In this document: in pieces, positions 23,958-36,205 of the stretch
How the letters are laid out: each line of letters starts with the position of its first letter
Numbering within the stretch: position 1 is the stretch's first letter
NCBI GenBank assembly: GCA_963573315.1
Contig: OY752142.1
Location: 1,612,001 to 1,676,000, forward strand
DNA from: Entomortierella parvispora
Taxonomy: Eukaryota; Mortierellomycota; Mortierellomycetes; Mortierellales; Mortierellaceae
Direction: 5' to 3'
DNA: 64,000 nt
Notes under the pieces: model-generated
What the model saw: only the letters and a program-made list of their open reading frames with translations
Told to the model about the DNA's origin: nothing
Databases searched by the model: none
Position numbers and translations under genes: made by a program

Positions 23958-26900
23958 ATGGCAGAGAACACGATCCTCTCGCTATGCTTTCCTTGTCCCA
24001 CACCAGCACAGGCGGGTCCAGTGGACGAGACTATGACGAATGCATTCCAACAGCTGTGCATGGAGATTGGCCGTAGTCACCACTGTCAAGCGATCCTCGA
24101 TGTCAGCCTGAACAATTCACAGGCCAAGAGGAGACTTTCGATCGATACCCACCAGTCTGTGTACAATGTCACCATTTCCGGTGCTTATCAGAATGTCATG
24201 CTGGCCAGAGGTGCCCTCATTCGCAATAACCCGCTGAAGGTACATTCCATTTCCGCATTTACCCTGCTTTGGCCCCCCCCCCTCCTCACATGCGATCTAA
24301 TTGCAGGATTCAGGCAACGCACGACAGTTGGATTCAGGGAAAGAAGGAGAGAGAGAAAGAAATAGAGAAGGGAATCGGGACTGCAATTTGAATTCAATGT
24401 GCATGGGGCACCATTAGATCCACTGATGCATGTTGCACAGACAGAGACGGACACAAGTATTCCAACAAGCAGCCAACAGACACGACGGCATACGCACGAC
24501 ACACACGAAAAGGCGGTTGCCCAGCGTCTACATGATTGGGGACTATCTTTTTTTTGTTATGATTTTTCTCACCTGTCCAATCTGACACCGCTGTGGGCAG
24601 CCGTTCTGCGAGCGTGGTGTGAGTGTCTCACCTCTGGTGGGCAGACAACAGCAGACAGGCTGGAAGGACTGCATGACCACAGAAAGAGTGGCACAGAAAC
24701 TGAGGGGGGGACTGCGTCGCTTACTTTGCCGTGGATTCTATGGATGCTGTGGATTCTGTGGACACTGTGGATACTGTGGATGTTCAAAGTGCTGATCCTG
24801 TGCCTGCCTCGCATTCGACTGACTATGCTCACGCCACCAAACTATTCTCTCTCTCTGTCTGTCTGTCTCCCTGAACGTAGCCAAGACTCTCTGTCAAGAT
24901 CAGCAAAACCGCCATCACTACCGACCCTAGCACAGATCTCCCGCCAGTCACGCAACAGACCACCACAGGCCAACCCTCGGCAACGCCCATACCCATCCAT
25001 GACAAAGACACGCCCAGCGCCGACAACAATACACCATCCCAAAATCAGGATCAACTTTCAGTAGACGCTCCGGCACCTCCTGCTGTGTCCTCCTTCTCCA
25101 CCTACCTGTCAGTGTTGCCCGAGTTTAAGACACAGGTGGACCAGATCTCAATCGCCACAAAGACCTCCATCACTCTCGTTTCGAGTCAGTTCCATGCTCT
25201 ACCCTCAGCAAAGTCCGCCATTGCTGCCCATGCTCGTCAGGAAATGGCAGAGTTGCTCGTTTCAGGGACCTGGGAGAATGCCGAGGCTGCGAGACTCTTG
25301 CTTCTGGCAGCTATTGATTCACTACAACCAGGCATTGTTCAGGAGAATCTTCAGGTGGAGCTGAAGTTCCAAAACATGATAGGAGGCCGCAAGCGCCAAG
25401 ATGCGCAGGATCTTATGGCCAAGACACGAACGAGCATATATTTTGCGTCTCCGTTTGTGCAGACTGTCAACAAAAGCGGAAGTCCAGTCGATCCCAGGAA
25501 TAATGAGATCATCATCACAGGCGAACCCGCCAATGTACAGATAGTCAAGGACACGCTCTCTCGAACTTACTCCCGTGCGCAGCAAGCCGCACCCTCATGC
25601 ACTCGTCAGGTCAACATTGCTTCTCGCAAGCTCGACTGGATGTTGCTGAATCACCGCGACAAACTGCGCTCTATTATGACAGACAATGCTACTTTCATCG
25701 CCTTCCCACCTTTGGGCGCCAGTCACCCCATCATTTTTGTGTATGGTGAATCCAGAGTTAATGTGGAAAGAACTATCCGCACAGTCATGCAACTGGTAAG
25801 CTATGAGCAAAATCTGGCATTATTCCTGAATCAGACGAGCTTTGGCTAATAATAATGGTGTTTTTGATCCTGCTTCTAGTCATCTCAATTTCACTCTGGA
25901 TCAATCAATATGCTTGTGGCCATCCGAGATAACCTTGTGGCTGTCCCTGTGACAGCCCCCAATACACTCTCGCCATTCGCCAACATCTCAAAGCTGGTTT
26001 CTCAGTCCTCTGGGGCCGAGGTCGAATTCAGAAACAACGGATTCTTTATTTTTGGAAACGAGATGCAGACAAGGATGGCCGTACAATTTTTGTCAGAGAT
26101 TGACTTTATCAAGACATTGCATTATGAGGTGAAGTTCTCTGTTGAACTCGCGAATGAACACCGAGAGTTTATTTCTGGAAAGAAGAACGGCAAAATCAAC
26201 CGAATCATGAAGGCTACAGGCGCAAAGATCAAGTTTGATCCTTGCAACGAGTACAACTTTTACGTCGATCTCAGCTCCACTATTGCTGTGAAGGCTGTCG
26301 AAGCACTAGCTCTCCTCCAAGAGGAGCTACCCGCCGAAATTTCGTTTTACGTGCCAGAGACCTATCACAAGCGAATCATCGGTGTCGGCGGCAAGAACAT
26401 TCAACGGATCATGAAAAAGTTTGGCGTTTACGTGAAGTTCTCGAACTCGGAAGAGTTTGCTAACTTAGGAGGCTATTTCGATAACTTGGACAATGTTGTG
26501 GCAAGGACACCATCAAAGAACGCTCTGAACCTCGACAATCTCAAGCACGCTGTAATGGAGCTGGTCAATCCAAAGGACAAGGACTTTGTACACCACTCCT
26601 TGACCATCCCCAAGCAGTACCATCTCTCGCTTCTGTCTGACCACTCCAAGGCTCTTCACGAGATGCAGGAGGCTACCAATGCCATGGTTTTGTTCCCCGA
26701 GAAAGAAACTGGAAGCGATATTGTGTGGATCTCTGGACCTGAGAGCCTGATCCAGCAAGCCACCTCGATGCTCCTCTCCCTCGTCGATGAACAGTACGTG
26801 TACCCGGTCCCATATTCTGAGGCTATGAGCCGAGTCTTGTCCAAGTCTGAGTTCCAAACCGACGTCTTGGTCAAGATGAAGAAGGAATGGAACATGACCC

Positions 26901-29138
26901 TTGTTATCCCAGAAGTGAGCGAGGTCACAAAATCAAAATCTGCAAGCTCCAACGCCGGCACGGAATCTGACTCGAAAGCACAGCCCGTTACCGACAACAA
27001 GACTAGTTCGGTCGGCAAGGACACGGAGGAGGGGACTAATGAAAAGTTGGCTCGATCTCTCAGTAGTCTAACGGACAGTGATGATGAAGATGAGGACAGC
27101 GAGGAAGAGGATCATGTTTTCATTTTCAAGTACAGCCGGAACAATGAGGATTATCTCCAGAGCGCCAAGGAGCTTTTGGTTCAATTCCTCATTGATAACC
27201 AAATTGAGGTCTATGACGACGAAATCCGCATCCAAAGGCCACGTTCGGACTCTTTCGCTGAAGCTTTTCCTCATTTTAACAGCAAAATTTTGTCCTCGGT
27301 CGCAGGTGGAGGTAAGATTTTTTTTAACACTTCAAAATATGTTCTTTCGGGTTGAGAATATAGTAAAGGGATTGACATTCGCCCCTTCTTATTTCCTAGA
27401 ACTGCCTACTCCTGCCCCAGCATTCCTCAACTACTCGCTTTTTGAGAACGCTGGCAACGCCTTTGATTCTATGAGTCGCGCCCCTGGGCCTACCAGTGGA
27501 GGGCAAAGTGCAAATATGGGTGGCCCCGGATTGATGGTGGCTCCGGACATTCGATCCTTGTTTCCTCCTCAAGGACCCTCGCCAGGAACCCTCCCACCTC
27601 TGGCTTCCTCGCCTCCCCGTTGGCCAGAACAGCATTCTCGTCAATTGACGTCGGTTCCTGGATCCTCTGCAGGCCTTAACTCTGCTATGACCGCATCAGG
27701 ACCCACATTTACCGGTGGTCAACAATCCGGTGGCAACCAGCTCAGCAGCCAGTCGCCTTACAACAGACTTACGTCTTTACCTATTGATCCATGGAGCAGT
27801 CCTGGAAAACAGCAGCAGCAACAGCAGCACCAGTCCTCTACATCTGGATATCCCAGCTCAATTGGCCAGTTCCGTACACCACCACCCGGAATGTCCAACA
27901 CGACATCAGGGGTTATGCATGGCGCTTCTCCCAGCGGATTTTTCTCTCCCAACAACCAAAGTCAGCAGTCGCAGATTTTTTCACCCGAAGGACCTTATGG
28001 AGGCACGTTAGGTTATCAAACCCCTTCTACTCCCTCAAGCCACCTGTACTCCAACAACAACTCCCCAGTGCAGGGCTCTTCTAGCAATGGGTTCTCTGGT
28101 TTCATGGGGCATCAGTCCCCTAATCAGCAACAACAGCAACTCCATCATCATCAGCCCTCGCCCCAAAGACCACTCTCCGGTTCCTCTTCCGGCTCTCGCG
28201 ATAGCTTGCAGTTTCTGGAGGACAAGATGATGTCTGGTCCTGCCTTTGGACCTGGTTATGGACCAGCTCTGAACAGTGGCGGTGCTCGAAGTCATCAACA
28301 ACAAATGGTATACCAACAGCAGCACCCGTCCAACCAAACATACCCTTCACAGCCCAACACTGGTTTGTCTAATCAATACCCTCAACAGCGGCAACGTCAT
28401 TCGAGTCACAACAGCAGCACGAGCCATCATACCATGTTCCTAGGCGCAGGTCTTGGGTCCACTGGCGGAAGTGTTAATAGCGACGATATTTCGACTGAGG
28501 ATGAGGGTGACGAGCCTTTCGACGATATGAGGAACAAGTATCGTTCCTTCAACTCGCAATACCAACAGCAGTATCCTGGAACTAGCGGTGGATTCAATTC
28601 TCTTGGAGGTCCTCCAGCGGTTTCCAACAGAAGAGGCTCTGTTCCCTCCATGGGTTCAATGTATAGCAATCAACAGTTGTACAACCAAAACGGCTCCTCT
28701 CAGCCACCGGTGACTCCCCCATCAAACGTCATTCGCCTTAGCAACAGCAGCTCTGACCTTTATGCTCGGAAGTCGCTTGTGAGCGCCATGGCTAGGCATA
28801 CGATCGGACAGCAAGACAACAACATCGGCTCTGGACGCTCGCCCATTGGTGCTTCGTTGAACCTGTCTGGATCTGCTTTCAGTAATGACCGAGATATATT
28901 CTCTAGTGGTTTGGGAGGCATTATTGGTGGCGGCACCATCAGTCACGGCAATACCCCTTCGAACAATGCCCTCGGCAATACCCCTTCGAACAATGCCCTC
29001 TCCGGACTCGGAAACTCGATGGACAACCAGTCCAATGGCCGCCCTAGTGGCCCCTCGTCTCTGATGGGGTCGACGCTTTCTCCCTCAGCCCTTCCTTTCC
29101 TGGCGGAATCCCCACTGGAGCGCGGCTGGGGTCGTTAA
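23958..29138 (+). CDS. Multi-KH-domain RNA-binding protein with low-complexity tail
   Basis: Four exons (23958-24239, 24881-25795, 25880-27311, 27400-29138) encode 1455 residues. Several K-homology modules fill residues 1 to about 760. The clearest is YHKRIIGVGGKNIQRIMKKF, with its GxxG loop near residue 570. Another, GKKNGKINRIMKATGAKI near 500, has a GKKNG loop. This resembles fungal KH proteins related to Bicaudal-C/vigilin, which bind mRNA (family knowledge). Residues 830-890 are acidic (DSDDEDEDSEEED). The remaining 500 residues are Ser/Gln/Pro/Gly-rich with polyQ and HH runs, as in proteins that enter RNA granules (inference). Exon 4 contains an exact 27 bp tandem duplication. The first intron is 641 nt and holds a minisatellite. 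I used the ATG at 23958; the upstream frame has no other ATG. Confidence 0.88.
24731..24783. repeat. Imperfect 9 bp minisatellite (TGTGGATNC) in an intron
   Basis: About six diverged copies of a nine-base unit lie within the 641 nt first intron of the KH gene. Most differ at one or two positions. Confidence 0.7.
28947..29000 (+). repeat. Exact 27 bp tandem duplication in coding sequence
   Basis: Positions 28947-28973 are repeated without change at 28974-29000. The copies encode two GNTPSNNAL blocks in the disordered tail of the KH protein. Being a multiple of three, the duplication keeps frame. Perfect identity suggests a recent event. Confidence 0.9.
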
Positions 29139-29476
29139 TAGGCTGCTATTGTTTTGAGTGTAGAGAACTGCATGATATCCATGTCAAGATACCACTGACC
29201 ATTTTTGGTTATTTTTCTTTTTTCTTCCGCCCTTCCCGATTTTTATTGCTTCTTTCTTTTTCGCTGACATTTTTTGACCCGTTCTTTTTTCTTTGTGCTT
29301 TTCAACCAACTACCCTTTTTTTTGCCTTTTGCTTTGCTATTTCCTGCTGAATGCTTTCCTAAAAAAAAAAGAAAAAAAAAAAAAAGAGATAGTTCCCCTT
29401 TTTGCAATCCCTTTACCATTATCCCGCTACAAATATTCCCATAATAAACATTGAACAGCCATGATTCTACTTTTAT
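29139..29476. other. Convergent 3' flanks of the KH and BAG genes
   Basis: This 338 bp region holds T-rich sequence, an interrupted A-run near 29361-29385 and an AATAAA at 29443-29448 that could serve the plus-strand KH gene. No coding frame is supported. Confidence 0.5.
29443..29448 (+). terminator. Poly(A) signal AATAAA, KH gene
   Basis: AATAAA lies about 305 nt after the KH stop and just before the end of the convergent BAG gene. The distance is long, so a nearer cryptic signal is possible. Confidence 0.35.
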
Positions 29477-30261
29477 TTAGTTTGGGAGATGAGGACGATC
29501 GCAGGTCTTAACTCTGGCATTCATATCATCAATGGCATCCAAGATCCTCTGTGTTTCCTTGACAGCCTCTCGTCTAGTGGCCCTGGCGACCTCGAAATCC
29601 GGCTTACAGACTACACCATCAAAGACCAAAAGTGAACGCATCAAGTTCTCAGAGAGGAGCGTATGCGAATCCTGAAGACTTTTTCTTGCTGGGGGTAAAT
29701 GAGGATCGTTCAGGTTAACGGGTCCCGGATTTGATCGAATATAGTCCTCGACTGCAATCTCGTATTTCGGCACATGTTCGGCCACAAGGTCCAAGGTCTT
29801 TTGGAGTGAGGTCTGGATCTTGACAATCAATGCATACTCTTCTGGGTCTCCGTGGGTTGTCAATGTGCTGATATCCGTTTTCTATAAGTTGTTTTAGAGG
29901 TCATTCTTTTTAGTGATGTGCTCATCTGAGAGTGTGTCTCTTCTCATCCCAATTCTCACAACATTATTGTCAATAATGTGCATAATGTCAATGACAACTA
30001 GCTAGTTCACTAGAAACTTACACTTGGTCGAGTTCCCATCATGACAATCTGAGCATTGGGCTTGATCCCAAAACAGGACAGAGGTGCGTTATCGTCCTTC
30101 ATAGTTGCACCTCCATAGATCAAAGTCAAGCCTCCAAGAGGTACCCTGGACCAATCATGGCATCCTTTGCGAAGTTCCCCTAACCGAACGTCAGCCAAGG
30201 TTCTATCTGGAAAGTCGAACGACTTCTTCTCTCTTCCCCACTTGATGTTGATTACTGTCAT
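29477..30261 (-). CDS. BAG-domain Hsp70 co-chaperone with N-terminal ubiquitin-like domain
   Basis: Two exons (30261-30022 and 29881-29477) give 214 residues. Residues 1-78 form a ubiquitin-like fold: MTVINIKWGREKKSFDF, then LIYGGATMKDDNAPLSCFGI and AQIVMMGTRPS, the typical UBL ending. Residues 95-210 form a BAG three-helix domain: an IQTSLQKTLDLV helix, LSENLMRSLLVFDGV and EAVKETQRILDAIDDMNA. This is the BAG1 layout. BAG domains bind the Hsp70 ATPase domain and speed nucleotide exchange, while the UBL can contact the proteasome (family knowledge). The single intron is 140 nt with a GTAAGT donor. The other frames upstream of the ATG show no coding features. Confidence 0.9.
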
Positions 30262-30866
30262 TTTGAACGGTCGTTTTAGTATTCTTGAGAAAATGGCAGT
30301 TGAATACGATTGAATAATTTTGATCCGATGGCTGCTACGGGGCGGAATACGGGCGGATCTAGATAAGATGTTTATCGTGCAGAATAAGAAATGATAGATG
30401 GAGCCCGAGGAAAAGGAGAAAGACAGAAAGTTTTGACCGAGTTTTGGTATAGGTGAGAAAAAGAGCACAGATGCTGGCTGGCAAACATTGGGTTGACATG
30501 AAGTCGGCATTGGGTAGGATGGTGTCAGTCCTACCTAGTTCCTGGGCAGGGTATGAGTGGAGGCGTCTGTGTGAATGAAATGAGGAGAGGCAATGGAAGA
30601 AAGAAGGAGAGAAAGAAACGAAAAGAGGTGGATATCGGTCCAGGTACCACCTTTCACGTACAGTGTTCTGTGAACGTAATTTTACATTTGCCACCATTGT
30701 TGGATCAATGACTTCTTGATTCCATCCCAACACCAGAGTGACCAGACCCTTGGCTTTGGGACTTCATGTCGTGGTTGAATGAATGCAAGTGAAAAAGTCC
30801 ATATGGCTGAATTGGGTAAATAACTCGATGACTAGTTACAATGCTTCACTGCATGATCTTTGGCGT

Positions 30867-31577
30867 TTATTGTTTGACCTGGATGTTGTACTTCTTCTGG
30901 AACGCCATAAACTCGTCCTCCTTAGTCTTGTACTTTTGAACCAATTGCATCGTAACTGTCTTGATCTATTTCAACAACATATCAAGATGATAAACGGTCA
31001 ATTCTTGTGAAAACACATCGCTGCTGATCCGTCTCTGCTGAGACCTCATATTCAATGCCATCAGAATCAAGTACAAGTCAACTTACGCCCTCCTGGTTGG
31101 TCTTCAAAGCTGGCAAGACTTCCTTGACAGTACGTTCTACGAGGACGCCACCAACGAGACGAAAGCACTTTCTGTCACCATCCAAAGGCGAGATAGTATC
31201 CACGACGAGTCTACAGAGGTGAAAGATATCAGATACAACGGCAATCATGTCAGTTCAGAATGCATTGGTGAGGTAAGTTTGCGGCCATCTCCCTTTTCTT
31301 GCATATCCACCACTCATAATCCCTTTAAAGTAAAAGAGAGAAATACAAATGTCTGGGAATAAAACAAATCCTGGATGTCTCCATGCATGCGTCGATGAAA
31401 TATAAACAGGCCTTTGAGTATTTACGTGTGTTCATCGGCCTCAGTCTCGAGCTCGCCAATCTTTTGCGCCAATGAGCTGAGCTCTGACTTCATGCTGTTG
31501 TAGGTCTGGGTGAGTTCTTGGTCGCTTGGACGGGCCGCCTTGGCGCTGCTGGATGCTGCTTTGTTGCTGCTGGACAT
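30867..31577 (-). CDS. GIM4: Prefoldin subunit 2
   Basis: Three exons (31577-31426, 31210-31087, 30965-30867) encode 124 residues. Prefoldin subunit 2 is a beta-type subunit of the hexameric chaperone that delivers unfolded actin and tubulin to the CCT chaperonin. The protein has an N-terminal coiled coil (QELTQTYNSMKSEL to IGELETEADEHT), the central beta hairpin DRKCFRLVGGVLVERTVKEV, which is diagnostic, and a C-terminal coiled coil (VQKYKTKEDEFMAFQKKYN). Its start lies 275 bp from the start of the divergent PEX12 gene, so the two probably share a promoter region. Confidence 0.95.
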
Positions 31578-31852
31578 GTCGAATGTGGCGAGACGTGTGT
31601 GTGGAGATGCAGAGATGATCAGGGATGGAACAACATGCACGGCATTTGTGGTCTGGCTGTCAAACCCTTAACAGATTTACACTTTTCGCTGCCCGTCGGC
31701 ACACCTCGCCGAAGGACCAAAAGAGATGCCATGCCCCAAAGTGTCTCTTTGCTTCTCCTCATCCGCCTCTGTTCACATCACTCCATCAACCTCCACCGGA
31801 CTCCTTTTCTACCTCTCCCTCGCCTTTTGTTGTACAAACACCGCTGCACATC
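31578..31852. promoter_or_regulatory. Likely bidirectional promoter, prefoldin 2 / PEX12
   Basis: Two divergent start codons are separated by 275 bp, leaving room only for a shared promoter and two short leaders. No TATA box is evident. Confidence 0.5.
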
Positions 31853-33612
31853 ATGGAATTCATGTCGAATTTGGGCGGAGGGATGCAAGCCGACAGGCCG
31901 TCGCTGTTTGAACTCATTGCGCAGGACAAGATGCGAGAAATGCTTGAGCCGGCGTTGCGCTATGTCATTGCTGTATGTTCACCTTTTTACTCCCTTTCTC
32001 TACTCTCTGGCACAGAGATGGAGTGTTAATCCAGTCGGCACTTCGCTTTACCGGAAAGAAGACTTAATGACCCTATGATTTCTTATTGTTCTATAGGTCT
32101 ATGCTCAAAGATACCCTCGCTACCTGATCCGGATCGTGAACCGATATGATGAGGTGTATGCCCTGTTGATGTTTTTTGTCGAGCGCCACTACCTCCGTGA
32201 ATATGGTACGATCTCCTCCTATATATTTTCTTGTGAAGCTATACGAAAGCGCCACCGTTGGAAAACATCGATGATTAATCTTCTATGGCCGGGATTTTTT
32301 TTGCGGGTTGGTAGGTGCTTCGTTCGCAGAGAACTTCTATGGACTGAAAAGAGTCAGAGCTCCCCGTGCTGTCAAGCAACCAAAAGTCAACATCGATGAT
32401 GAGTCTGTGGCGACTGAAGCCATGTCCTCCATACCAGGATCTAACAAGCTTCGCGGAAGAGACATTCGCCGATCGTTAGTGTTCTTGGTAAGGGATGCTT
32501 CGTTGTTACAGCATCAACCAGACAACGAGAAAAGGTTAAGGCGATCGGCAGAAAGCTAACTTAACACATGGATCTGTATTTCTAGATTGGCCTGCCATAC
32601 GTGAAATGCAAATTAGACGAGTACTATGAAAAGGTCTCTGGAGGCGAGGCAGCTCGACTTTTTGGAGACGAGCTCGCACAAGAAGAAGAAGATCTGACAG
32701 GCGTAAGTGGATTATGACACTTTGAGAATAACATTCAGTTGCATTGGAGTGATCTATTGACTCACGCTCCCGATTTTATTTGATGCGGCCAATTTTTAGC
32801 AACCACTCGCAGTCCGATCTAAAGCTTTGGCACTCAAGGCATTCAAGAAAGGATACCCCTATGTCAACGCGCTTTATCAGCTTTCAATCCTGGCCCATTA
32901 TATTGGATACTTGTACAACAAAACCCCATTCTACTCTCCTTGGCTTCGACTGATTGGCATTGAGGTCAAGCGTATGACTGCTACTGACTATGTAAGTCGA
33001 CATTGAAACAAGTACTCATTTCGCCACTTTGAGGCAACTGCTAACTCATCTTGGAATTGTTGATAGCGCGAAATTTTGCAAAAGGCGAAGCGCGCCCCAG
33101 GAGTCTCCAATTCACTACGCGAGTCTATTCAAAACAACGTGCTCGCGCTCTTGTCTGGATCGTTGGATTTCCTCAAAGTCTTGCTGCCCATGTCCATCTT
33201 CTTTTTCAAATTCTTGGAATGGTGGTACCAATCGGACTACTACCGGAAGGCCTCCACAGCTGGCGACAGTGCTGAAGTACCTCCCCCCGACAGAGTGAAG
33301 GTACAGGAGAGACTCTTGCGCGGTTTGTCGATATTTTAAGTATTTTTTTTATTAACTCACTAATTTCTAATTTGTGACAATCGCACTACGAAACCGTAGC
33401 CTCACCCCGATGGTTTGCCTCTGCCCAGAGCTGCCAATGTGTGCCCTATCTGCACAAAGACAATCACCAACCCGACTGCCCTGTCTTCTGGATATGTGTA
33501 CTGTTACCCTTGTGCCTATAAACAAGTAGAAGATCATGGACGCTGCCCAGTAACTTTGATGCATTGTAGAACTGACGATCTTCGAAAGCTTTACAACGAC
33601 GCTGGAATGTAA
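31853..33612 (+). CDS. PEX12: Peroxisome assembly protein 12 (PEX12)
   Basis: Seven exons (31853-31972, 32097-32205, 32315-32487, 32586-32702, 32800-32991, 33067-33300, 33400-33612) encode 385 residues. PEX12 is one of three RING-type peroxins forming the ubiquitin ligase channel that recycles the import receptor PEX5 at the peroxisome membrane. The N-terminal half has the peroxin core with [19 protein letters not shown] and [15 protein letters not shown]. Hydrophobic segments lie around [16 protein letters not shown] and [15 protein letters not shown]. The C-terminal RING-like domain has C330, C333, C350, C353 and C364. It lacks a full set of eight zinc ligands, as is normal for PEX12. All introns are short with standard borders. 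Confidence 0.94.
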
Positions 33613-33834
33613 AATCAACAATCGTCAATCGTCAATCGTTCGTTCGTTACTCTCTCTTAATAATATCGCAGCGTGCGGACTTGTAAACTATACTACGAAT
33701 GCTTTATGGATGGATATTTTCTCTTACTTTAATGTTCCAGTAGGAACTATGGTACAAGATGAACAGGAGAGGTATAGGGATGAATATGATTTTGGCCGGT
33801 TAGGATATGAGCTATATTGGTGATCGAGAGGCAT

Positions 33835-35530
33835 TTATTGCATAACAGCAGCCGCAGGTGCTTGTCCATTGACTCCGTTGGCCCCTGCACCTCCTGCAGG
33901 GCCAGATTTCCGCTCTGTCAGGAATGAATGCAGCTCGTCATAGAGTAAGAAATGGAGCTTTTGTAGGTGCTTAATATCTGCATAGACCGCGTCGGTGTAG
34001 GTCGTGTCCTTCATATAGACCCGTCTCAAAAAGTCCATCATGGCTCCAGTCGCAACAACACATTCTTCCAATGGCAGGCTGTCAAAGTAGGCGTGGTTGA
34101 TACGAAAAGGGTTGATTGGCGAGGGTGAGAGAGTGAGAGTAATGATTTCTGCCATGATGTCCCAGAGACGAATGTCTACATGCAAGGCGAAGCACAATCA
34201 CAAAAGTTGTATTAATAAGAGATCGTTTATCCCCCCTTTTTTTTCTTTCTCTACCCCTGTGGCAGCAAACAATCTTTACCGTCTGTGCGCCAAGATGAGA
34301 TAGTGCCGAGCTTCAATGGGTCATTTGCTTCAAACTTTTGACCATCGGTATTTTGGATCAACCGCTTGTGATTAGAGCGAAGCTGCTCAAACAGGAAAAA
34401 AAAAGAAAAAAAGATGTAGAGCTCCATGTTAATGTTGCCAGTTCCTTTGACTTTTTGCCTTTTTTTGGGGGTTGGGAAGAGGATGGAATCAGCCTACCCA
34501 AACATAGGGACACTTGTATCGAGGGTATCCTGCAATCAAGAATGTCGCCCGCGACTCATCCTTCTCCAATTCCGTGTCAATCGGACTCAATGGAAGAGGT
34601 GCCGATTTGGAAGAGCTCAGCTTCAGTCTACAAGGGGAGAGAATAGGTACAAAAATAACCAGCATTGTAGAGAGAAAATGCGTTCGGTGTGAATCATCCT
34701 GATTGGAGAAAAAAGAAGAGAAATGGCCGTTGGCGCAGATTTACGATCCGTGGACCACCTACGTTCGCAGTGTCCGTGTCGAGAGAACGTTCGTTGGCCT
34801 ATGGAGGTGTAACAGACACAAGATCACAATATTAGCACTACAACCTTCTTGCATGACATAACGAAGGAAGGGTATTCGTGGGGCGTGTGGGCGTGTGGGC
34901 GTGTGGACGTGTGTGTGCATGTCCACATTGCTGTGTGGATGGACTGTCCTACCTTGACTTTGCGAGCGTGATCGAGTTTGGTTGCGTGCTGGTACTGAGG
35001 CCGTTCGAGACTGGCTTTGTGTCGTTATAGACCTGAAGCAGGAGCTCTTCTCGTCCTCGAAGATACACCTCAAAGTAGTAGAATCCCTAATGTATGACAA
35101 AGAAATCACAACAACTTCAGGGACCTGAGGAAGAAAACGCGACAAGCTAACAAAAGCATTTGGTGGGAGACTGCCTAAGCACAGCTGCAAGGCGCCTTCC
35201 CCCCTTTTCCAAATTTTGAGCTGGAAAGACACTTGGGCGGAAACGGGCCGGTGTGTTCTCGGTTTCAGCATGGTCTTTATGGAAGAGCTCCCGCTGAGGC
35301 TGCCGTTCCTACCTTGAGAGTTCCTACGAGTAAACATTCGGTGAGAAATGTTGATAGGCGTGCAGTTTCTGACTGTGTCAGAGACTCTCGACCCTGGAGA
35401 AGAGAATGGAATGGCGATGAGAATCGTGCAAGAGCACGTTAGCAAGGGTGAGGTCATTGGCCCGAGACTTGAGACATCAGAAACGCGATGCGCCCATGAG
35501 GTAGAGTCGTACTTTGAAAGTGGCTGCCAT
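33835..35530 (-). CDS. Unidentified conserved-looking protein, seven exons
   Basis: Seven small exons (35530-35513, 35372-35313, 35086-34953, 34798-34763, 34627-34498, 34382-34280, 34175-33835) join in frame to 273 residues. I do not recognise the family. Sequence quality is high: GFYYFEVYLRGREELLLQVY, ATFLIAGYPRYKCPYVWLRS, DDIRLWDIMAEIITLTLSP and ECVVATGAMMDFLRRVYM are clearly protein-like, and each appears only with the splicing shown. The first exon codes for six residues and is the least certain; the first intron could be modelled otherwise. No signal peptide, membrane helix or catalytic motif is seen. The C-terminus is a short Gly/Ala/Pro tail. The gene is divergent from the SNF2 gene and convergent with PEX12. 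The function is unknown. Confidence 0.65.
34881..34912. repeat. 8 bp minisatellite (GGGCGTGT) in an intron
   Basis: Four units of eight bases, the last with one change, lie in the intron between the third and fourth exons of the unidentified 33835-35530 gene. A further GT-rich tail follows. Confidence 0.85.
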
Positions 35531-36205
35531 GGAGTAGGGACAAGGTGAGTAGGAAGTGGAGGGGGAGGGAAGAGCAGGAGACAAGAGCAATGGAGAAAGA
35601 GAAGAAAAAGGGTGCCTGTGGTGAAGCAGAGGAGGAAGAGACGAGTCGAGTCAGGCAGGAAGGCAAGCAAGCAAGCATGGGAGTGTGCATGCAGCTGTCG
35701 CTGGTCACCCTCTGGAACTGCAACTCCACACGCGGGCTCGTGCTGCCCTCTGCAAAGTGCAAAAGCGCGACCCGCTGCACGTGACCCTAATCCCGTGACG
35801 TCGACTTTTTTTTTGCACGCTGCAGCAGCAGCACACTGGGCTTTGCCGCTGCAAAGGAGACGGCCAGTCCCCCTTCAGCTCTCTCTCACACTGCCGCCAC
35901 CAGAACTCTGCCTGCTCCTGCACTGTCTGTCTATCCACGCATCCATCATCACGATCACATCTCATCCCACACACACACACACGCCACACGCACACTCTCT
36001 TTCTCTCTTTCTCTCTGCTAGGGATTTCCTTCATTGAAACGAGATCCATCTTTTTTTTTTTTTTTTTTTCTTTGCTGCATTATCTCTGGGGGGCTTGCAC
36101 CTGCTTTTCCTTTTTTTTTTTTTTTTTTTTTTTTATTGAATCGCTTTATCTCAACAAGGCCGTTGCCACGAAACCTGTGCCACCACCGCAACCCAACACT
36201 ACACC
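35531..36205. promoter_or_regulatory. Divergent promoter region with CA, CT and poly-T tracts
   Basis: This 675 bp region separates the unidentified minus gene and the SNF2-type gene. It contains a CA run near 35970, CT-rich repeats near 36000, and two long T-runs at 36051-36069 (T19) and 36111-36134 (T24). The T-runs lie only about 70-155 bp before the SNF2 start codon, so they may be nucleosome-excluding promoter tracts or part of the leader (inference). Confidence 0.55.

Noticed and set aside
34759-35670. 303-codon minus-strand frame in the divergent region
   Set aside because: Composition is low quality, and it is a different frame of the exons and introns of the seven-exon gene, which makes a far better protein.
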